Positions 34,107 through 39,244 of a stretch of 39,244 nt of DNA are shown here, piece by piece. The notes under the pieces are model-generated. The model had not been told where the DNA came from, made no database searches, and was given only the letters and a program-made list of their open reading frames with translations. This DNA is from Candidatus Rifleibacteriota bacterium (GTDB lineage Bacteria; Muiribacteriota; Ozemobacteria; Ozemobacterales; Ozemobacteraceae), in NCBI GenBank assembly GCA_015232575.1, contig JADFZL010000032.1, positions 1 through 39,244 of the forward strand. Reading direction: 5' to 3'. Position 1 is the stretch's first letter. Every line of letters starts with the position of its first letter. The position numbers and the translations under genes are program-made.

Positions 34107-34939
34107 AGGTATCCGAAACGCTGCATTACTTCACGGTGGTCGTTAATAATTCGCTCTACCTGCTCTTTAGTAAGCTCTTCGCGCCAGGACCCAACTTTTC
34201 CCTTTCGGAAAAATTTTTGGGCTGCTGTGCTTCTTTCCTTGAATCCACTTTTTTCTTCCTGCTCTTGAAGTTCTTCAAAAGAACTGAAGTCAATCGCTTT
34301 CTGTATCTGGTAATTTGTATGAGAAAGACCAACAAATCGCACAGCTTTTTCAAAAGTCTCAAATGTATTTGATTTCATATCTTCGTAACGCAGAACACAC
34401 ACCGGAAACGGAGCAGCATCAACCCAGCTCAGGACATGGTTGCTCCAGGAAAGAAGTCTTTGTTGCAATTGTTTGTACAATCTGTCGTGTTTTCCACAAA
34501 AACATAAATTATTTTCAGACATCTGGGATATTGTTAAATCGTATGTTGCAGCGTTGTGATATGCGAATGAAACCGCTACATCCAGAGGATTACGGATGAA
34601 ATACACTGCACAGGCTGTACTTTCTTTTGGAATCAAAAACTTCTTTTTTTCAACAGAAATATATGCATCATGGATTTTCATGTAAATTTGCTCAGTGGCA
34701 TTTTCGGAAAGGTAGGTGTAAAGTTCTGGACGAAATCGGGAAATTTCGTCAGAGGTTAAATCAGATGATTCAATTCCTATATTTTCATCAAACAGTATAC
34801 GGGAACTGGCAATTGGTATTTCCTGCAATTCATTTATGCTTGCAGGTCTATTTGCATCTTGAAGTAGGTTGGTCAGAAAAATTCTGAACCAGGTATTGCC
34901 CGATTTAGGATATGATGCAAGCCAGATGATCCCCTTCAT
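34103..34939 (-). CDS. PAPS-dependent sulfotransferase
   Basis: A 278-residue cytosolic-type sulfotransferase. The 5'-phosphosulfate loop is YPKSGNTW at residues 10-17. A likely catalytic His is H90 in YMKIHDAY. The 3'-phosphate-binding segment is FIRNPLDVAVSFAYH (R116, S124), and the C-terminal RKGKVGSWREELT starts near residue 245. There is no signal peptide or membrane anchor, so the acceptor is cytosolic. Its ATG overlaps the stop of the HprK-like gene by 4 bases (ATGA), so the two are translationally coupled, and it converges on the PAPS-forming cysNC. The acceptor is inferred to be the peptide from 36178; a lipid or sugar acceptor is possible. Confidence 0.92.
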   Translation of the reverse strand: MKGIIWLASYPKSGNTWFRIFLTNLLQDANRPASINELQEIPIASSRILFDENIGIESSDLTSDEISRFRPELYTYLSENATEQIYMKIHDAYISVEKKKFLIPKESTACAVYFIRNPLDVAVSFAYHNAATYDLTISQMSENNLCFCGKHDRLYKQLQQRLLSWSNHVLSWVDAAPFPVCVLRYEDMKSNTFETFEKAVRFVGLSHTNYQIQKAIDFSSFEELQEQEEKSGFKERSTAAQKFFRKGKVGSWREELTKEQVERIINDHREVMQRFGYL

Positions 34940-35844
34940 TCAGAAAACTTTGCCTCCAGAAGGTTCATGAGTTCATTGAGCGAAAAGCCTATCGAAGGTC
35001 TGAAAATCTTGTGTATACTTGCTTTACCAGCTACAGATGCGCATTTATGAAAATGATCAACTTTTCCATCTAACCCATTAAGAAATTTAAAACGGTATGT
35101 ATTGCCTATAAGACAATCAGTCTTTTCAGCTCCGGCTATAGGGATGGTTTCAAAAAGATTATTTTTATTGGTGTCCAGGATAAATATAGATTTTATAGGA
35201 ACTGGAGAAAATGATTCTTTCTCAGTTGGAAAATAGTATTTTTCTAATTCCTTTTCGTTGCGCACAAGTTTGAGTTTGGTTATATCAATATCCAGTTTCT
35301 TGAGAACATCTGACCATAATTTCAGACGCGCCAACCCTGGAACCACCATTGGCTGACCATCTTTAATATTAACTGCACATATATCATCGGCAATGATAGA
35401 ATAACCGCGTTTATGAAAACCGGCTGCAAGAGTTGATTTTCCGACTCCAGAAGAACCGGCAAAAATATAACTTTTCCCGTTTACCTCAATTGCCGAAGCG
35501 TGAAGAACCAGAAAATTCTGCTGATGCAAGAGCGCTGCCATGACTGAACCTATAAGGAAAACTGTAACGTCATCATCGCTTGCTCCAGCTTCAGGAGCAA
35601 TAGTAATTCGATTGCCTCCCTGAACATAATATCGAGCTACATTATTCACACTCAGCAGAAATTCTCCCGGTGCAGCTTGATAATGCAACCCTCTGGCACG
35701 CGGATTCACAAGTTCTACAGGGGTATCGCCATACTCGATAACTACATCAGACGCGAAATCACTATTTGCCTGAAGATTTGGTTGTACCGGCAACTTGACG
35801 GCAGATGAAATATTTAAACCAAAAATCTGGTATGTGTCATACAT
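34936..35844 (-). CDS. HprK-like peptide kinase of a lasso-type cluster
   Basis: A 302-residue protein with an HPr-kinase C-terminal fold: H115 in LVLHASAIEVNGK, P-loop AGSSGVGKST (129-138) and D153-D154 in SIIADDICAV. The HPr-type N-terminal domain is replaced by ~100 residues of different sequence, and there is no ptsH nearby. Stand-alone HprK-like proteins of this kind occur in lasso peptide clusters, where they phosphorylate a C-terminal Ser (paeninodin type). TTGGAG precedes the ATG by 7 bases. It is the first gene of a two-gene operon with the sulfotransferase and is divergent from the precursor gene. The target residue is unproven. Confidence 0.8.
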   Translation of the reverse strand: MYDTYQIFGLNISSAVKLPVQPNLQANSDFASDVVIEYGDTPVELVNPRARGLHYQAAPGEFLLSVNNVARYYVQGGNRITIAPEAGASDDDVTVFLIGSVMAALLHQQNFLVLHASAIEVNGKSYIFAGSSGVGKSTLAAGFHKRGYSIIADDICAVNIKDGQPMVVPGLARLKLWSDVLKKLDIDITKLKLVRNEKELEKYYFPTEKESFSPVPIKSIFILDTNKNNLFETIPIAGAEKTDCLIGNTYRFKFLNGLDGKVDHFHKCASVAGKASIHKIFRPSIGFSLNELMNLLEAKFSE

Positions 35845-36177
35845 AAAAGAACTCCAACCTAGTAAAAAAAATCATAAACGATTAACTTGTTTAAAGTACG
35901 GATACGCAAAATGCACGCATCGTGTACGGAAATGCTATAATAACATTCTCACATAATCAAGTCAAATAGTCATTATTTGTAGCGCCTTTATAACCAACTT
36001 GAGAAACAAGCAAATTCATTTTCAACAAATAAAACAATAACGCTTGAAAACACACGTTAAATCACAAACCGATCATAGCTTTATTTGAAGTTGACTTTGA
36101 TACAGATAGGATTTATAATTTTTCTGCAAATTAGCAGGTCTTATTTGTAAGTTTTAAGCTATTATCAGGAGAAAAAA
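35845..36177. other. Divergent intergenic region between kinase and precursor genes
   Basis: 333 bases of AT-rich DNA without a gene. It holds the strong promoter at 36091-36119 and, further up, an extended -10 (TGCTATAAT, 35933-35941) on the plus strand without a good -35. On the minus strand a TATGAT about 25 bases before the kinase ATG might serve that gene. No operator-like repeat is obvious. Confidence 0.5.
36091..36119 (+). promoter_or_regulatory. Near-consensus promoter of the lasso-like precursor gene
   Basis: TTGACT at 36091-36096, a 17-base spacer and a perfect TATAAT at 36114-36119. Transcription would start near 36126, giving a leader of ~50 bases before the precursor ATG. It is the best promoter match in the window. 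Confidence 0.75.
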
Positions 36178-36330
36178 ATGAGCGAAAAAATCACACAACT
36201 TAAATCAGAACAGGCGACTGAAAATTCTCGGAAATGGGTTGCACCACGATTAGTTGTTTTAAAAGCTGGAATGACCAGCAAAGATGTTCACCCTGCTGAG
36301 ATGGGTTCTACTTGCGGTCCATCTGCATGA
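36178..36330 (+). CDS. Lasso-type RiPP precursor peptide (50 residues)
   Basis: A short ORF with AGGAG 7 bases before the ATG and a strong promoter. The leader has the RRE-binding pattern W20xxP23xL25 (WVAPRLVVL), the equivalent of YxxPxL in lasso leaders, then KAG and Thr33. If Thr33 is the conserved penultimate leader residue, cleavage after Ser34 gives the 16-residue core KDVHPAEMGSTCGPSA. A macrolactam from its N-terminus to E7 would close a 7-residue ring; D2 is too near. One Cys, three Ser/Thr and a penultimate Ser are left in the tail as possible phosphorylation or sulfation sites. A PqqD-like gene follows 97 bases later. The class call rests on context plus leader motif; the exact core start is uncertain. 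Confidence 0.75.
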   Translation: MSEKITQLKSEQATENSRKWVAPRLVVLKAGMTSKDVHPAEMGSTCGPSA

Positions 36331-36427
36331 TATCTTCAACATCGGTCTTTGATATGATTCAAAGGGATAACACTTGAAAGCCTTTGCGTCACGTATTGTT
36401 GTCGTGAAGAATAGAAAGGAGAAGGAA

Positions 36428-36727
36428 TTGGATTCTGATAACATAATCAACCTTGACACCGTAGTTGCAAGAGCTGGTGAGTCTGTTTTCAGCCAAGTTG
36501 ACGGAGAAGTCGTCATGATGAGTATTGAAAACGGAGAGTATTATGGCATAAACCTTATTGGAAGCAGAATATGGGGCCTGCTTGAATCTCCCGTGCGTGT
36601 GTCGGATGTTTGCGATATTCTGCTTCCTGATTATGATGTGACACGCGAACAATGCACTAAAGATATTCTGCTTTTTTTGCAGCAAATGGTTGAAAAAGGC
36701 AACATTACTATTGTTAACGCGAAATAA
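36428..36727 (+). CDS. PqqD-family RRE protein (lasso B1)
   Basis: A 99-residue peptide-binding protein starting at TTG 36428, with AGGAG 6 bases upstream; a TTG at 36374 would add 18 residues not typical of the family. The winged-helix pattern GEVVMMSIENGEYYGINLIG, SRIWGLLE, then VCDILLPDYDVTREQCTKDI and LLFLQQMVEKGNI is that of PqqD-like RiPP recognition elements, which hold the leader for the cyclase and peptidase. It is the discrete (unfused) form used in many lasso clusters. No transglutaminase-like B2 peptidase is fused to it or follows it. The stretch to the next gene (36728-36958) holds only a Fur-box-like palindrome. Confidence 0.88.
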   Translation: MDSDNIINLDTVVARAGESVFSQVDGEVVMMSIENGEYYGINLIGSRIWGLLESPVRVSDVCDILLPDYDVTREQCTKDILLFLQQMVEKGNITIVNAK

Positions 36728-36882
36728 AAACGTGTTGAGTGGTAACTGACAATCAACAATTACATATTCAACATCGTGCTTATATGAAATCTAACGATGA
36801 TATTTTATTTTCAAACTTGTTTCTTTAGCAAAAGAAAACTTTTGAACCAATACGGGTGATTTTTTAGAAAACTCTTAACGTT

Positions 36883-36901
36883 GATAATGATACGTATTAT
36901 T
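36883..36901. promoter_or_regulatory. Fur-box-like palindrome
   Basis: gataatgatacgtattatt agrees with the 19-base Fur consensus at about 15 positions and is itself a near palindrome (aatgatacgtattatt). It lies between the convergent ends of the PqqD and cyclase genes, not at a promoter, so a regulatory role is doubtful. Confidence 0.25.
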
Positions 36902-36958
36902 GAAATAAAATCTTCACTCAAGTGTTTTTTCCAATGTTTATTGAATAGATACATATTA

Positions 36959-38773
36959 TCAACTGAGAAATCTTTTAACAAGTTCTACAGTTCGTAGATA
37001 AAAACAGCATTTATTATAATCCTTCTGGCAGGCTGGTTTACTCACTGATGGAATATCACTGAAAAGTTTTTGCAGTGCTTTTTGCCTGAAATAGGGAAGG
37101 TGTTCGTTTTCCGGAATGTTTTTGTACAACTGCTTCAGGTATTCTCTGCCATCGTATTTATTTTGTCTTGAATACTTTATCATGAGGGTTTCGCTTTTGT
37201 CTTTTCTGGTTCTGATATTTTCGGGAAGAAACCCTTTCATTATTTCGCGGAAAAGCAATCTGGAATGAAAATCCTGATAAGTAAAGCTTATGGGAAGGGA
37301 AAACCAGAATTCTATGACATCTTTATCTAAAAGCGGGTATTTGTATTCAAAGCCGTACCTTTCGGAATATCTTGCCCAAGTATCAATTCTATCTGGAATA
37401 TGGTACAGCCTTATGAGGTTAAGAACAAATGTTTTTCGATTTCCGTATCCGAATATGCTTTTCTCGCGGTTTAAAAATATTAACTTCCAGTGTCGGCGAA
37501 TAAATGATGGTTTAAGAAGTTGCAGAAGAGTCCAATCTGTACCTCTGTATGTGGGAAGTAGCCCAAATGGAAACAATGCCGGCAATATTTCAGTTCGTGT
37601 TCGATGTATAATTGCACGAATTCCACTTTTGTGGATAAATTTAATGAGCGGAATCAGTTTATATTGAAAAACAAAATGGTTGAGAATTCCACGCGTACTC
37701 AGTGACAAAAATTCGTCTCCGCCCCAACCGCTGAATAAAGTTTTCACCTGGTCATTGCTGGCCATTCTGATGGTTGGGTATTCTAAATGCATCATTTCAA
37801 AATCAGGAATGACCGAGTCACGCGCCATTTCATTCTTTTCCAGTTTCCGATATCGAACGGGTACACCTTTTTCTGCTGTAAAGCTATCAATATATTCTTT
37901 TTCATTTTGCTCATTTCCTGCATCGTTAAGCTCTTCAGGAGTCCATGAATAGGCAGTCAGACGATTTTTATCATCAATTCGATCAGCCAGTATAGATGCA
38001 ACTCCAGTTGAATCTAGGCCACCGCTGACATGAACTCCATTTTTGCCTGGTTCAATTCTAGCTTCTATTGCTTGAATCAAGAGCTCTCGCAGTCTAAGAA
38101 CAGCCTCATCAAAGGAAATATTAGGATTTTCTTTTATCTCCTCAGGATTCCAGTAAGTTGTGATATTTTTGCCGGCCCTGGAAATTGAAACAACATTTCC
38201 AGGAAGGACTCTTAAAATATCCTGAAAAGGTGTTTGCATATAATCATTCCTGATCTGAAGAAATCGTTGCAGCAAATTTTCTTCTGATAACTGGGTTTTA
38301 CACAATCCAGATTTTGCAATTCCATATTCGTGCGATGCAAAAATCAGACGACCGCCGGAGTAACAGTATGTCAAAGGACGTGCTCCGATGTGATCGCGGA
38401 TCAGATGAACTTCACCTGATCGGTTATCAATGGTAACCACTGAAAAATCACCATTAATGTGTTTGCCGCATTGTACTCCCCAATGCAGAAAAGCTTTGGC
38501 AAATGCTTCATATTCATTCTCAAAGTCAAAAAAAGACTTCAGTACATGAAAATTGTATATTCTGATATCCGCAACCAGAATGAGGTGCTGATACTTGAAA
38601 ATTCTGCACTTCGGCTCTCTATCTCTGCGGTGACTGTAGCCAATTGCAGCATTTTCAAAGAACTCCATACTTGATACGAAGCCATCTTCGAGAAAAGCTT
38701 TCTCAAGTTTATGAAGTTCTTCCGCCTGTTTTCCACTTCCTGTAAAATCAACAATTCCAAAAATATAGCTCAT
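36959..38773 (-). CDS. Asparagine-synthetase-like lasso cyclase (C protein)
   Basis: A 604-residue AsnB-like enzyme expected to adenylate a side-chain carboxylate of the core peptide and close the macrolactam. Residue 2 is Ser, not the Cys of active glutaminase domains (MSYIFGIVDF), so ammonia release from glutamine is not expected, as in lasso cyclases. The N-domain keeps the fold (NGDFSVVTIDNRSGEVHLIR, DHIGARPL). The synthetase domain has HVSGGLDST (PP-loop at 250-255), FSGWGGDEF and YPLLDKDVIEFWFSLP. Its length fits lasso cyclases. It is convergent with the precursor-PqqD pair and the last gene of the window on this side. An aatttcc/ggaaatt inverted repeat lies just upstream (38787-38809). 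Confidence 0.85.
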   Translation of the reverse strand: MSYIFGIVDFTGSGKQAEELHKLEKAFLEDGFVSSMEFFENAAIGYSHRRDREPKCRIFKYQHLILVADIRIYNFHVLKSFFDFENEYEAFAKAFLHWGVQCGKHINGDFSVVTIDNRSGEVHLIRDHIGARPLTYCYSGGRLIFASHEYGIAKSGLCKTQLSEENLLQRFLQIRNDYMQTPFQDILRVLPGNVVSISRAGKNITTYWNPEEIKENPNISFDEAVLRLRELLIQAIEARIEPGKNGVHVSGGLDSTGVASILADRIDDKNRLTAYSWTPEELNDAGNEQNEKEYIDSFTAEKGVPVRYRKLEKNEMARDSVIPDFEMMHLEYPTIRMASNDQVKTLFSGWGGDEFLSLSTRGILNHFVFQYKLIPLIKFIHKSGIRAIIHRTRTEILPALFPFGLLPTYRGTDWTLLQLLKPSFIRRHWKLIFLNREKSIFGYGNRKTFVLNLIRLYHIPDRIDTWARYSERYGFEYKYPLLDKDVIEFWFSLPISFTYQDFHSRLLFREIMKGFLPENIRTRKDKSETLMIKYSRQNKYDGREYLKQLYKNIPENEHLPYFRQKALQKLFSDIPSVSKPACQKDYNKCCFYLRTVELVKRFLS

Positions 38774-39244
38774 AATTTACACCAATAATTTCCGACACTG
38801 TAGGAAATTCGCTGAAACTATGTAACTGGTTAATAATTCAACAGTACAGGAATTTCCATTTTTGTTATAGATGTTTCCGAAAATAATAATATGAATTCAA
38901 ACTGCCTCATAACTACTTCAGATTCATTATTTTCCAGGGTGCATTACCATTTTTTGCTGTCATTTCGACCGAAGGGAGAAATCTCGTATTTTCAACTTGA
39001 TCTAATCTTTCGGTGATCTCTCCCTTCGACCGAGATGAGAACGGATCACGTATTTCAACATTACCGATCAGCTATTTTTTATACAGTATCTAATTTCCTT
39101 AATTAACAATATGTTGGCTTTCGAGACTGAGAAATTATAGCATGATTATTGAAAGTTTTCCCTGATTATTGAAAAATGTCTTGCGACAGAATGCTCTAAC
39201 CAATTAGAATGTGCGCATCCATGATGCAATCAAGATTATCAAGA
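38774..39244. other. Intergenic region to the window edge
   Basis: 471 bases without a supportable gene. It holds a 7-bp inverted repeat 14-36 bases before the cyclase ATG (38787-38809), the second copy of the dispersed palindromic repeat, and a direct repeat of tgattattgaaa at 39143 and 39163. No cluster gene (peptidase, exporter) begins before the edge. Confidence 0.6.
38961..39038. repeat. Dispersed palindromic repeat, copy 2 (MITE/REP-like)
   Basis: This is the better preserved copy of the 78-base element at 27345-27422. The left end ttcgaccgaagggagaaatc and the right end (ctctcccttcgaccgagatga when read forward, in pieces) are imperfect inverted repeats around an acttgatctaa centre. Similar gaccgaagggagaaatct palindromes are known to me as common intergenic repeats in several phyla, notably Bacteroidetes. 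Confidence 0.85.

Noticed and set aside
34936..35844. HPr kinase/phosphorylase of carbon regulation
   Set aside because: The N-terminal HprK domain is missing, no ptsH or PTS gene is present, and the context is a RiPP locus.
36883..36901. Functional Fur operator for the peptide genes
   Set aside because: It lies between two convergent gene ends and not at a promoter, so it is listed only as a low-confidence site.
36959..38773. True asparagine synthetase (asnB)
   Set aside because: The catalytic Cys2 of the glutaminase domain is Ser, and the gene sits with a PqqD protein and a lasso-type precursor.
39143..39174. Direct repeat of tgattattgaaa as an attachment site
   Set aside because: Only two 12-base copies 20 bases apart in AT-rich DNA, with no integrase nearby.

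Overview
The window looks like a chromosomal segment of an AT-rich, flagellated, two-membrane (diderm) bacterium. A large signal-peptide-bearing beta-barrel-like protein, a type IV pilin-like operon, a prepilin peptidase, a flagellin and a HEAT-repeat giant are all present. No rRNA or other decisive marker is available. The mix would fit an uncultivated lineage such as Candidatus Riflebacteria, but that is a guess from gene style only.

Left part (1-9.4 kb): the tail of an Rpn-type PD-(D/E)XK protein; gmd (GDP-mannose 4,6-dehydratase) facing a sugar-transferase / ferritin-like / LOG-family operon; a very unusual PHP-like protein fused to a membrane domain; a secreted GATase-like protein; two long perfect hairpins; a tRNA-Gln(TTG); and gpmA. 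Middle (9.5-27.2 kb): a three-gene pilin-like operon whose second gene carries an 11-copy 51-bp Ser/Thr repeat and an apparently recent nonsense codon; a large outer-membrane protein; xerD; a sialic-acid-synthase-like gene coupled to a HEAT-repeat gene just behind a minimal flagellin; and an operon speB - prepilin peptidase - lone molybdenum hydroxylase subunit - polytopic membrane protein.

Right part (27.2-39.2 kb) is an accessory island. It holds two families of short dispersed repeats, two gene remnants (DUF1016/YhcG and a serine hydrolase tail), a Uma2 nuclease, and two ribosomal peptide (RiPP) precursors. One precursor, at 29226, is an NHLP-type (nitrile-hydratase-like leader) peptide with a GG site and a 13-residue core containing two Cys. 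The other, at 36178, is too short for routine gene calling. It has a lasso-type leader (WxxPxL, Thr near the cleavage site) and sits behind a near-consensus promoter. It is followed by a PqqD/RRE gene and, on the opposite strand, by an asparagine-synthetase-like lasso cyclase. An HprK-like kinase gene is translationally coupled to a PAPS sulfotransferase, and both meet a cysD-cysNC pair that makes PAPS.

Read together, 31.3-38.8 kb is best explained as a lasso-like peptide locus with a kinase, a sulfotransferase and its own supply of activated sulfate. No leader peptidase (B2) or exporter is visible inside the window. This is the part most likely to hold an undescribed system. All assignments come from reading the sequence; no database search was run.
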